Origin: Flavobacterium sp.
GTDB lineage: Bacteria > Bacteroidota > Bacteroidia > Flavobacteriales > Flavobacteriaceae
Assembly: GCF_017744675.1 (NCBI RefSeq)
Contig: NZ_JAGIAV010000004.1
Span: 1,243,033-1,307,032, forward strand
DNA length: 64,000 bases
Reading direction: 5' to 3'
In this document: positions 7,431 through 16,128 of the stretch, in pieces
How the letters are laid out: each line of letters begins with the position of its first letter
Numbering within the stretch: the first letter of the stretch is position 1
Program-made: the position numbers and the translations under genes
Notes under the pieces: generated by a model
Database searches by the model: none
What the model was told of the DNA's origin: nothing
The model's input: the letters and a program-made list of their open reading frames with translations, nothing else

Positions 7431-8471
7431 ATGGATAAAAAGTACACAATTAAGGATATTGCACAAATGGCTGGAGTTTCTAAAGGAACTGTAGACCGTG
7501 TTCTGCATAATAGAGGAAAAGTCTCTCCTGCTGCACTCGAAAAAATCAACGAGGTTTTAAATGTTATTGACTACGAACCGAACTTAATTGCACGTAATTT
7601 AAAAAGCACAAAAGTATATCGCATTTGCGTTTTGCTTCCAGATCCTGTATTTGACCCATATTGGCTTCCGTGCGTTAATGGAATTCAGGATGCGATTAAA
7701 GAATTCAAAGCTTACAATGTTGTTATAGAGACACATTACTTTAATCCAGAAAGCACTAAATCTTTTTTAAAAACAAACGAGACTATTATTACACAATCGC
7801 CAGATGCCGTACTATTGACTCCGCTTTTCCATAAAGAAACTATCGAAATCATAAAGCAATATGACGAGCTGGGAATTATGGTGAATACTTTTAACAACCA
7901 GGTAGAATCTTCATCTATTAAAAGTTTTGTCGGACAAGATCTATACAAAAGTGGCCGTGTAGCGGCGAGCTTAATGAATCTGATTTTGCCAAAAGGACAA
8001 ATCGCCATTATCCATATTGACGAAAGTTTGAAAAACGCTGTACACATGCAGGAAAAAGAGCGTGGTTTTAGAAGCTATTTTGACGAAAAAAATCTTCCTG
8101 ACTTCTCTTTGACTACATTAAAACTGAAATATTCGAACATAGAAAACAAGCTTACAGCTTTCTTGGACGAAAACCCAGACTTAAGCGGCATCTTTATTAC
8201 GACTTCCAAAGCGTATCAAATTGCTTCTATCCTATCTTCTATTACTGATAAAAAAATTGCTTTAATTGGCTACGACTTAATTGATAAAAACGTCAGCTTT
8301 TTAAATCAGGGACTGGTTCATTTCTTAATTCACCAAAATCAGAAAAGACAGGCTTATTTGGGAGTGAGCACTTTGGCCGATCATTTTATATTTAGAAAAG
8401 ACATTCCGGAGACTATTTTACTTCCGATTGATATTATCAATGTCGAAAATGCTTCTTTTTACACCAACTAA
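7431..8471 (+). CDS. LacI-family transcriptional regulator
   Basis: This is a 346-residue DNA-binding regulator. Residues 5-60 form the LacI helix-turn-helix and hinge (YTIKDIAQMAGVSKGTVDRVL, then ARNLKS). The rest is a periplasmic-binding-protein-like sugar sensor domain with recognisable segments such as DPYWLPCVNGIQDAI and SPDAVLLTPL. It sits between two near-identical palindromic operators, 58 bp from the first and about 1.2 kb from the second, so it is the obvious local regulator of both arms. The effector is probably a sugar or sugar phosphate from the pathway. The ATG fits the family start (MDKKYTIKD). Confidence 0.92.
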   Translation: MDKKYTIKDIAQMAGVSKGTVDRVLHNRGKVSPAALEKINEVLNVIDYEPNLIARNLKSTKVYRICVLLPDPVFDPYWLPCVNGIQDAIKEFKAYNVVIETHYFNPESTKSFLKTNETIITQSPDAVLLTPLFHKETIEIIKQYDELGIMVNTFNNQVESSSIKSFVGQDLYKSGRVAASLMNLILPKGQIAIIHIDESLKNAVHMQEKERGFRSYFDEKNLPDFSLTTLKLKYSNIENKLTAFLDENPDLSGIFITTSKAYQIASILSSITDKKIALIGYDLIDKNVSFLNQGLVHFLIHQNQKRQAYLGVSTLADHFIFRKDIPETILLPIDIINVENASFYTN

Positions 8472-8513
8472 TGGTTTGCCGCAAAGACACAAAGAAGCAA
8501 AGTTTTTTTTTCT

Positions 8514-8630
8514 CGCAGATTTAGCAGATTAAATGGATTTTTTTTGTACTTGATGCAAAATATTTCACGCAGATCCTAGAGATTTCAGCAGATTAAATGA
8601 TTTTTTTTATCCGCAAGATCTGCTAAATCT
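8514..8630. repeat. Short direct and inverted repeats between regulator and CBM9-like gene
   Basis: CGCAGATTTAGCAGATTAAA (from 8514) and a related copy (8568-8608) are both followed by a run of T. GATCTGCTAAATCT at 8617-8630 is complementary to the first copy and could form a hairpin. The element fills the gap between convergent genes and may terminate both. Similar phrases are common intergenic filler in this genus, to my knowledge. Confidence 0.45.
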
Positions 8631-8656
8631 TCGAGAGGAAATATCCGATCAAACTA

Positions 8657-9295
8657 CTACTTCATTAACACAAACTTTCCAAAAGAAGAAGCAATATGAA
8701 AATTTGGCTCTTCCGTATTTGGATTTACCCACGTAATCCATGTTGGCTGGTATTCTCCTTTTTCATCTTTAGAGAATTTGGCTCTGTAAACTCCGGTTTC
8801 AATAGTATTGTTATGAATTAAATCCAACTCTTTCAAAGAGGCAATACTTATTTTCCCTAGAACTGTAAACGCATTTTGCTTTTTTACCGATTGTATTTCC
8901 AATTGCCCTTCAGGCCATTTCCAATCGTAATCAAAATTCCATTTCGGGTACGCTTCAAAATCTAGAACTCGAGCATCTACATCCATTTCCAAACAATAAT
9001 ACGGACTAAGTTTGTCGTCTTTTCTAAAAAACAGCTCCACTCTATCTGAATTGCAAATACTATCTGTCGAATTATCTTTTCGATCAATGTAAACTTCCGA
9101 ATCAAAAACTTGAAAATTAAAATAAAGATAATCCGAATCCCAAAGTGCTCGAAATTCAATTTTTGAAAACGAATCGCTTTTCCAAGGCGAACAAAAATCA
9201 GTAAGACAATATGCTTTTTCCCAAAAAACTGGATTTAAAATTTCACTCTCGTTTTTATGGCTTTTATCGATTAAAACTACTTGATATTCTTTCAA
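8657..9295 (-). CDS. CBM9-like carbohydrate-binding domain protein
   Basis: This is a 212-residue protein that is essentially one domain resembling the family-9 carbohydrate-binding fold (DOMON-like). Visible features are ALWDSDYLYFNFQVFDSEV, the SDRVELFFRKDD strand and a late WITWVNPNTEEPNFH segment. There is no signal peptide, lipobox or transmembrane segment: the protein starts MKEYQVVLIDKSHK, so it appears cytosolic, odd for a binding module of this type. It lies between the two operators on the minus strand, convergent with the regulator gene. It may sense or bind an intracellular oligosaccharide, or its export may go unrecognised; the function is unassigned. Confidence 0.65.
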   Translation of the reverse strand: MKEYQVVLIDKSHKNESEILNPVFWEKAYCLTDFCSPWKSDSFSKIEFRALWDSDYLYFNFQVFDSEVYIDRKDNSTDSICNSDRVELFFRKDDKLSPYYCLEMDVDARVLDFEAYPKWNFDYDWKWPEGQLEIQSVKKQNAFTVLGKISIASLKELDLIHNNTIETGVYRAKFSKDEKGEYQPTWITWVNPNTEEPNFHIASSFGKFVLMK

Positions 9296-9642
9296 AATAA
9301 TACTTCTTAAAATTTGTTAATTTTTGATTTTTGAAAAACCTCAAAATCTTCTCAAATCCAATTGAGGATTTTATCATTTTTTGAATTGGCCAAGTTAATC
9401 TAAAATTAAATAAGAAACAGCACACTTTTACAAAATAAAAACCAAAATTTCTCGCTTAGCCACCATAAGAAAAGACTGTTTAATTTTTACGTTTTGCAAT
9501 TAGTATTTGCGAAATTCTCAGGTTTTTGCAAAATATACATTTATTATTCAAAATATCTTCTCTTTTAAGGACTCTCCCATTTGCAAAATATTTTAAAAAT
9601 ATCACATCTTTTTAAGTGTAAAAAAACGTTTTGCACAATTTT

Positions 9643-9728
9643 ATGTGCTCGAGAACATAAATTTTGTGTGTTCGAGCACATTTTTTGTGTTTTTTCTTGT
9701 TTTATAAAAATATAATCTCTAGTTTCGT
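9643..9728 (+). promoter_or_regulatory. Operator-promoter cassette of the rightward arm (inverted copy of 7287-7372)
   Basis: It contains palindromic operator B (half-sites ATGTGCTCGAGAACA at 9643-9657 and TGTGTTCGAGCACAT at 9667-9681). A promoter follows: TTG at about 9698-9700, 20 nt, then TAGTTTCG at 9721-9728. The operator lies wholly upstream of the -33 region. Transcription should start near 9735, leaving a leader of about 240 nt before SusC. Confidence 0.75.
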
Positions 9729-9975
9729 CAGAGATTAATCTTAAAACTAAGTTAATTATGCAAAAAATCGGGTGATTTTTAAGCTTTAAAAAAGAGGAAA
9801 ATCAAACTAAACAAACTGTGTTTAGAGCAAAAAACGAAGTCTCCGATTCGTATAAAAAACAATTCAATCAACACACAACTAAAAAAAACAAAATGAATTC
9901 CACGATCAAAAAAGAAATCTAAAACCTACAAACAAGAAAAAAACAATTAAACATTAACCAAAACCAATTAACAGT
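9729..9975 (+). other. Long 5' leader region of the SusC operon
   Basis: About 240 bp lie between the predicted transcription start and the susC ATG. The second half is very A-rich (repeated AAAAAACA and AACCAA). I see no convincing hairpin or riboswitch. The rest of the 9296-9642 gap holds no gene; it is AT-rich and probably contains the promoter of the leftward CBM9-like gene. Confidence 0.4.
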
Positions 9976-12900
9976 ATGAAATTATTAACCCAAAAAAAGC
10001 CAAGAGATTTTCGGATTAACAATTTATCCCGTAAAGAAATCGGAATAACGGTTCTCTCGTTATTAGTTTTTACATTTCAAGCTTCTGCAGCTTCTTCAAT
10101 AAATATTTCAGACAAAAGCAAAACAGCGCTGTATTTTGAAAAAACAATAAAAGGAAAAGTAACAGACGAAAAAGGCATGCCTCTTCCTGGCGCCAATGTT
10201 CTGGTAAAAGGCAGTAACAAAGGTGTTCAGACTGATGTAGACGGAAGTTTTGTTATTACCGTTCCAGATAATGCTACCAAATTGGTGATTACTTACATTG
10301 GTATGGAAGATCAAGAAGTAACTATTGGAAGCGCTCCTCTAAAAATTGTCATGAAAGAAGCAGGACAAAAACTAGAAGAAGTAGTAATCGGATACGGAAA
10401 AGCAAAGAAAAAAGACCTTACTGGTTCTGTAGCTTCTGTTGGAAAAGACAACTTAAACTTAGGTGGTACTGTTTCAAACGTTGGACAAGCGTTGCAAGGA
10501 CGTGCGTCTGGGGTTCAAGTTCAACAGAACAGTTATGCTCCTGGAACAACTCCTACTATAGTTGTTAGAGGAGGAAACTCTATTACAACATCAAATGCAC
10601 CACTATATGTAGTTGACGGTTTTATTACTTCAACTGGAGCTTCTATTAGTCCGAATGATATTGAAAGCATTCAGATTTTAAAAGATGCTGCCTCAACTGC
10701 AATCTACGGTTCTCGAGGTGGAAATGGGGTTATCATGATTACGACTAAAAAAGGAAAATCTGGAAAAATGCAGATTGAAGGGGAAATCTCTGATGGTTTC
10801 CAAAACATTATTCAGGAGCCATCATTGCTAACGGGCCAACAGTACGCTTCTATTCAAAATGCTATCGCTGCTGAAAACGGTAGACCAGCGGTTTTTCCTT
10901 CGAGTTTTCCTATTGCCAACACCAATTGGTTTGAAGCGGCAACTCGTCCAGGAGAAGTTCTAAACAGAACATTGACTTTTAGCGGAAGCGATAAAACATC
11001 TAAATTTTTCTTGTCTGGAAATTACTTAAAACAAACGGGAGCTATCGAAAATACTGACTTCACAAGATATAGCGTTCGTATTGGAGCTGAGAAAAAATTC
11101 TCCGACAAAGTAACTGTGGGTGTTAATGTGTATGGAGCAGCCAGCGAAGGGCACAATAGCGACTTTGGTGACAACATTCTGTCTCCAATGTTTTCTATCC
11201 AAACGGCACCACCTGCAATTCCAATTTACAATGCCGATGGTTCGTACTATAAATACCAAGGAAAAGATAATGCTTTGGCACTTTTACTTGAACCAACTGA
11301 CCACACGATCAACAGATTGGTAAATGGGAACATGTTTATGGATTATGAAATCATAAAAGGTTTGACCTATCATTTTGGAGCTGGAGCAGAATGGCAGGAA
11401 AATATTCAAGGTAAATATACTCCGCGAACTCTTGTTGCAGGAGCTGCATTAAACGGTACTGGATCGGAAGAAAACAAAACTTACTTCAGATGGAGTACAG
11501 AACAATATTTAACTTATAAATTCAATATCAAAGAGCAGCATTCATTTACAGCAATGATTGGAACATCAAACCAAAAGGACACTTATGAAAGAATGAAAGC
11601 GTCGGGTTCTGGTTTTTCAAATGATATATTAACTTATTATAAGCTTGAAAGCGCTGCAGTTTACTTGAGACCTGAAACTCAAAAACAAGAAACAAAATTG
11701 ACTTCGTATTTTGGAAGGCTAGGTTACGCTTTTGACGATAGATATTTAGCTTCTTTTACGATTAGACGTGATGGTTCTTCTCGTTTTGGTCCAAATAACA
11801 AATATGGAACTTTCCCTTCTGGAGCAGTTGCATGGAGAATATCTAAAGAGGCATTTATGCAAAATTTGGAGACCCTTTCAGAGTTAAAACTAAGAGTAAG
11901 TTATGGTATTACAGGAAATGATGGAATTTTAGACTATCAATACATGTCAAACTTATCTCCTTGGAATGTTACCATTTCTGATGGCTCTTTTGTAGGCGGT
12001 ACAGAACCTAACAATTTATCAAATCCAGATTTGAAATGGGAGCAGCAAGCTCAAACCAATATTGGTTTGGATATGGGATTCTTCAATGATAGACTTACAG
12101 CTACAATTGATGTATACAAAAAGAGAACAACAGATGCTCTTTTGGATGTGCCTGTTGGAGGATGGTGGGGATTTAATACCCAAACACTTAACTCGGGTAC
12201 GGTTGACAATAAAGGAATTGAATTAGGCATCAGCAGTGAAAACTTCAAAACTGACAAATTTTACTGGAGAACGTCCTTAAATCTTGCATATAACAAACAA
12301 GAAGTTATTTCGCTTGCTGATAACGTAAAAATAATCAGTGTAAACACCTCTAACCCAAGCGGTACCGTTTCTGGACGTGAATTTACAAGATTGGAGCCAG
12401 GAAAAGAAATGGGATTGCTGTACGGATTTAAGTATGCTGGCGTAATAAAAACAGGAGAAACTTATGCTGCACAACCAGGATCTAAACCTGGAGATCCGAA
12501 ATATGAAGATTTGGATGGTGATGGATTGGTTACAGCTAAAGACAGAACTTATTTAGGAAACTCTACTCCTCATTACATTGTTGGTTTCAACAATGATTTT
12601 AGATTCGGAGATTTTGATGTGAATCTGTTTTTCCAAGGTGCACTTGATTACTCTGTATATAATATGACCAGAATGGTTGGAGAATCAAGTACAAGCACAG
12701 ATGCTTTGAATAGATGGGTTGCTGGCACAAACGAAAACACTGACATTCCTAGAGACGGTTATTACAAAAGTGCATACGGAAGTTACGTAAATTCAAAATT
12801 TGTTGAAGATGCTTCTTATTTACGTCTTAAAAATTTATCTATCGGATATTCAATTCCTGAAAGTCTTTTAAAACCAACAAAATTTATTGACAATATAAGG

Positions 12901-13074
12901 TTATATGCTATTGGTCAAAATTTATTGACAATTACAAAATATTCTGGAAATGATCCTGAAATAAATGGACATACAAATACTGCTAGAGCGCAAAATCTTG
13001 GCGGAGGAATTGATTTTAACTCATTCCCAGCTTCTAGAACGTTTATATTAGGGATTAAAATAGCAATTCATTAA
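9976..13074 (+). CDS. SusC/RagA-family TonB-dependent outer-membrane transporter
   Basis: This is a 1032-residue outer-membrane importer for oligosaccharides, energised by TonB and lidded by the SusD protein encoded next. A signal peptide ends near FTFQASA (about residue 38). A CarboxypepD_reg-like beta-sandwich follows (about 55-125, KGKVTDEKGMPLPGANVLVKG). The plug starts at LEEVVIGYG, contains NSITTSNAPLYVVDGF and DAASTAIYGSRGGNGVIMITTK, and the beta-barrel ends in FILGIKIAIH. All landmarks of the SusC family are present and the length is typical. It is the first gene behind the rightward operator-promoter cassette. The exact glycan cannot be read from the transporter itself. Confidence 0.95.
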   Translation: MKLLTQKKPRDFRINNLSRKEIGITVLSLLVFTFQASAASSINISDKSKTALYFEKTIKGKVTDEKGMPLPGANVLVKGSNKGVQTDVDGSFVITVPDNATKLVITYIGMEDQEVTIGSAPLKIVMKEAGQKLEEVVIGYGKAKKKDLTGSVASVGKDNLNLGGTVSNVGQALQGRASGVQVQQNSYAPGTTPTIVVRGGNSITTSNAPLYVVDGFITSTGASISPNDIESIQILKDAASTAIYGSRGGNGVIMITTKKGKSGKMQIEGEISDGFQNIIQEPSLLTGQQYASIQNAIAAENGRPAVFPSSFPIANTNWFEAATRPGEVLNRTLTFSGSDKTSKFFLSGNYLKQTGAIENTDFTRYSVRIGAEKKFSDKVTVGVNVYGAASEGHNSDFGDNILSPMFSIQTAPPAIPIYNADGSYYKYQGKDNALALLLEPTDHTINRLVNGNMFMDYEIIKGLTYHFGAGAEWQENIQGKYTPRTLVAGAALNGTGSEENKTYFRWSTEQYLTYKFNIKEQHSFTAMIGTSNQKDTYERMKASGSGFSNDILTYYKLESAAVYLRPETQKQETKLTSYFGRLGYAFDDRYLASFTIRRDGSSRFGPNNKYGTFPSGAVAWRISKEAFMQNLETLSELKLRVSYGITGNDGILDYQYMSNLSPWNVTISDGSFVGGTEPNNLSNPDLKWEQQAQTNIGLDMGFFNDRLTATIDVYKKRTTDALLDVPVGGWWGFNTQTLNSGTVDNKGIELGISSENFKTDKFYWRTSLNLAYNKQEVISLADNVKIISVNTSNPSGTVSGREFTRLEPGKEMGLLYGFKYAGVIKTGETYAAQPGSKPGDPKYEDLDGDGLVTAKDRTYLGNSTPHYIVGFNNDFRFGDFDVNLFFQGALDYSVYNMTRMVGESSTSTDALNRWVAGTNENTDIPRDGYYKSAYGSYVNSKFVEDASYLRLKNLSIGYSIPESLLKPTKFIDNIRLYAIGQNLLTITKYSGNDPEINGHTNTARAQNLGGGIDFNSFPASRTFILGIKIAIH

Positions 13075-13105
13075 TAGCTTTTTCAATAACATTAAATTTA
13101 TCAAA

Positions 13106-14617
13106 ATGAAAAAATATACAATTCTATTGCTTTTACTTGCTGCAGGTCTTCAATATTCCTGCAATGAGGACCTTGATCCTACGGTATATAGCAGTTTGAC
13201 GACTACGAATGGATATCAAACCAAATCTGATGCTATTGCTGCAGTAAATTCTATTTACGGCAGACTAAAAGGCCCAGCTGTAGGCGATAACTTTTCGTAT
13301 TGGGCTACCAGACATTTTGCATTGACTGATATTGCTACAGATTTAGGACATTGTCAATACGGAGGAGATCCAGGACAATTGTCTTTGGGCGCATGGAGTT
13401 CTACAAATGGTTTATTGCTAGAAGATTGGAATGCGATGTATAAATTAATTTCTAATGCGAATAATGCTATTTACTACATCGGAAAAATGACTTCTATTTC
13501 AGATGCTGAAAAAGCACAATTTATTTCTGAAGCCAAATTCTTGAGAGCATCTGCCTATATGGATCTGACTGATTCTTGGGGACCTGTTATTTTAATGACC
13601 GAAGAGAACATCGCAAATCCTAATTATTTAGCTCAAACACCTCCAACATCTGTTGAAGATATTGATGCTTTTATTACCAAAGACCTTACAGAAATAGCAA
13701 ACATTTTACCTGTAAATTACAAGGTAAATTCAATTTATAACAGCAACGATGTTGGTCGCGCTACAAAAGGTGCGACTCTTACTTTATTAGCTAAATTATA
13801 TTTACGCAATCACGACTGGCAAAAAGTGGTTACACTTACCCAACAAGTAATGGATTTAAATGAATATCATCTTTATCCTTCTTATTTAGGTTTGTTTAAA
13901 GAAAGTAACAAATGGTGTAGCGAAAACATCTTCTCTTCGTTGAGTGATGCCAACACAAACGGAACCGAATTATTAAACCACTTTGGCCCTATTGATCACC
14001 CTGTTGTTCAAAACAGATGGCAGTACTATACTGTAAACTGGGATTTCTATAACACTTTTGGAGATGAAGACGAAAGAAAACAATGTTTCTTCCCTGAATT
14101 TGAAGGAACAGATGGTTTATTGCATAAACAAGCTCCATCATTGGGTGCTCAGCCACCAAAAGGAGAATTTTATATGCCAGACGTTTCGACTAGAAAATAT
14201 GCAGATGACGAAACTACAACGTATTATGATGGTCATAGTGTAAACATTCTTCGCTACGCTGATGTTTTATTGAGCAGAGCAGAGGCAATAAACGAAATTA
14301 GTGGTCCAACTCAAGAAGCCATCGACCTTATTAATCAGGTAAAAGGCAGATCGCATGCAAAACTTCTAGTTTTATCTGGTCTTACTCAATCTAGTTTAAG
14401 AGATGCTATTTTGCAAGAAAGAGGCTGGGAACTTTTCTATGAAGGAAAACGCCGTGCAGATTTAATTAGAATGAACAAATATGATGTTTTGGTAAATGCC
14501 TATCACCTTAGAGTTGGCGAAGCTGCATTAATTAAAATGCCACAAAACAAATATTACACGTATCCACAAAGTCAGGTAGACCTTAATCCAAAATTAAGCA
14601 ACGCCGACCGACAATAA
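13106..14617 (+). CDS. SusD/RagB-family outer-membrane lipoprotein
   Basis: This is a 503-residue surface glycan-binding lipoprotein, partner of the SusC protein 31 bp upstream. The signal peptide MKKYTILLLLLAAGLQYSC ends in a lipobox Cys. The TPR-rich SusD fold shows in YYIGKMTSISDAEKAQFISEAKFLRASAYMDL and in the C-terminal RYADVLLSRAEAINE and LRDAILQERGWELFYEGKRRADLIRM motifs, typical of RagB/SusD. A strong hairpin follows the stop (14624-14664), so downstream genes may be expressed less than SusC/SusD. Confidence 0.95.
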   Translation: MKKYTILLLLLAAGLQYSCNEDLDPTVYSSLTTTNGYQTKSDAIAAVNSIYGRLKGPAVGDNFSYWATRHFALTDIATDLGHCQYGGDPGQLSLGAWSSTNGLLLEDWNAMYKLISNANNAIYYIGKMTSISDAEKAQFISEAKFLRASAYMDLTDSWGPVILMTEENIANPNYLAQTPPTSVEDIDAFITKDLTEIANILPVNYKVNSIYNSNDVGRATKGATLTLLAKLYLRNHDWQKVVTLTQQVMDLNEYHLYPSYLGLFKESNKWCSENIFSSLSDANTNGTELLNHFGPIDHPVVQNRWQYYTVNWDFYNTFGDEDERKQCFFPEFEGTDGLLHKQAPSLGAQPPKGEFYMPDVSTRKYADDETTTYYDGHSVNILRYADVLLSRAEAINEISGPTQEAIDLINQVKGRSHAKLLVLSGLTQSSLRDAILQERGWELFYEGKRRADLIRMNKYDVLVNAYHLRVGEAALIKMPQNKYYTYPQSQVDLNPKLSNADRQ

Positions 14618-14623
14618 AACTGT

Positions 14624-14664
14624 AATCAAGAACAGACAGCAAAATGGTCTGTCTGTTCTTGATT
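14624..14664 (+). terminator. Perfect 16-bp hairpin after susD (terminator or attenuator)
   Basis: AATCAAGAACAGACAG (14624-14639) pairs perfectly with CTGTCTGTTCTTGATT (14649-14664) around a 9-nt loop. Only a weak T run follows. It sits between susD and the arylsulfotransferase-like gene, so it could partially terminate transcription or stabilise the susCD message. Confidence 0.7.
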
Positions 14665-14709
14665 ATTTATAAAAAAGTACTTTTCTGTTTCACAAAAGAA
14701 GCTTTTCAG

Positions 14710-16116
14710 ATGATCAAAAAAATAATTTTAAAAGGAAGTTTTATTTTAGTTCTACTTGCATTGGTGAGCTGTTCTAAAAGCCAAATAATCTCTAATATCA
14801 ATATTGGCACTCATGGCAACAACGAATTGAAAATTCAGATCGATGTTGCTACGAATGACCAAGCTCAGGTATATGCAGAATATTGGTCGGACAAAAAGGG
14901 AATTGAAAATAAAATTAGCTCTCCTATTTCAAATTCTGGTCTTAAACATTCGCTGGTGCTTTGCAATATTATTCCAGAAACCAATTATAGTTTTCAATTG
15001 GTTACCATTCAAGATGGAAATAAAACAACGAGCAAAGTTTATACTTTTAAATCCAGAAAACTTCCAGAATGGCTTCAAAAACAATTCAAAGCCAACTGTC
15101 CGAAACCAGAATTACTGCCAGAAAATTTCAAAAAAGGTTTTATGCTTTTAGCCAAAAGAGAAACTCCTGGAACAGCTTATATTGTAGATTATAAAGGAAA
15201 TTTAAGATGGTATCATACGCTTGAAGGAACTGGCTTTAAAGTGGCTCATTTTACAAAAGAGCAGACTATTATTTCCATTCTTGGCACAAACGATGAACCA
15301 ACAAGCTACGGAAGTGAAATTCTAGAAATCAATCTTCAAGGCGATACTTTAACACATATTAAAAAAGGGCAAGGCGATCTAAAACAAGTCATTCACCACG
15401 AAATCATAAAAAAATCGGCTAACGAAATTGTCACTATAACAGTCGATCAAAAAATAATGGATTTAACTTCTATTGGAGGAAAAAAACAAGACACTATCAA
15501 CGGAGACGGAATCCTGATTTTAGATAATAAAGGAAAACAGCTTTGGAAATGGAGCGTATTTGATGATCTAGATCCGCTAAAAGATAAAAATCTATTGAAA
15601 ACCAAAAAAGATTGGACACACGCCAACAGTTTGAATTATGATACAGATGGAAACTTCTTAATTTCTTTCTACAACAATGGTCAGATTTGGAAAGTAAATG
15701 CTAAAACCGGAAAAGTAATCTGGAAATTAGGAAAAGGAGGAACAATGAAGATGGCTCCAGAAACTAATTTTTCTCAAGCTCACGCCGCACACATCGATCA
15801 AGAAGGAAGTTTACTCTTTTTTGATAATGGTGTAGATATAAAACAGTCGTCTGTTTTTGCTTTAAATGTGGATGAAAAAAATAATGCGGTAAAACTGGAT
15901 TTTCATATCAAATTACCAAAAGAAATATACAACGACAGGATGGGAAGCGCTTATATGATCGATAAAGATGCCATATTATGCTGCTGTTCTAAAAGACATA
16001 TTACCGTTTTAACTAACAGAAAAGGCATTTTGCTTTGGGCTTTAGAATCTGAAATTCCGCCTTATCGTACACAGTTTATTCCAGAAGAAAATATGAAACC
16101 TTTTCTTCTAAATTAA
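14710..16116 (+). CDS. Arylsulfotransferase (ASST)-like lipoprotein
   Basis: This is a 468-residue exported lipoprotein; the signal peptide from MIKKIILKGSFILVLLALVSC ends in the lipobox Cys. After an N-terminal beta domain (about 25-110), the rest resembles the ASST beta-propeller: repeated aromatic-rich blades (NLRWYHTLEG, GKQLWKWSVFDDL, GKVIWKLGKGG) and His-containing motifs HHEIIKK, DWTHANSLNYD and SQAHAAHID, where the catalytic His of the family may lie. ASST enzymes move sulfate between aryl donors and acceptors in the periplasm. The frame is open to 14644, but that start would lie inside the preceding hairpin loop and precede a second, better signal peptide, so the ATG at 14710 is chosen. 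The cytochrome gene follows after 12 bp. Confidence 0.72.
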   Translation: MIKKIILKGSFILVLLALVSCSKSQIISNINIGTHGNNELKIQIDVATNDQAQVYAEYWSDKKGIENKISSPISNSGLKHSLVLCNIIPETNYSFQLVTIQDGNKTTSKVYTFKSRKLPEWLQKQFKANCPKPELLPENFKKGFMLLAKRETPGTAYIVDYKGNLRWYHTLEGTGFKVAHFTKEQTIISILGTNDEPTSYGSEILEINLQGDTLTHIKKGQGDLKQVIHHEIIKKSANEIVTITVDQKIMDLTSIGGKKQDTINGDGILILDNKGKQLWKWSVFDDLDPLKDKNLLKTKKDWTHANSLNYDTDGNFLISFYNNGQIWKVNAKTGKVIWKLGKGGTMKMAPETNFSQAHAAHIDQEGSLLFFDNGVDIKQSSVFALNVDEKNNAVKLDFHIKLPKEIYNDRMGSAYMIDKDAILCCCSKRHITVLTNRKGILLWALESEIPPYRTQFIPEENMKPFLLN

Positions 16117-16128
16117 AAAATAGCAAAC

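Noticed and set aside
14644..14709. Upstream start for the arylsulfotransferase-like protein
   Set aside because: It lies in the loop of the 14624-14664 hairpin and would bury the real lipoprotein signal peptide that begins at 14710.
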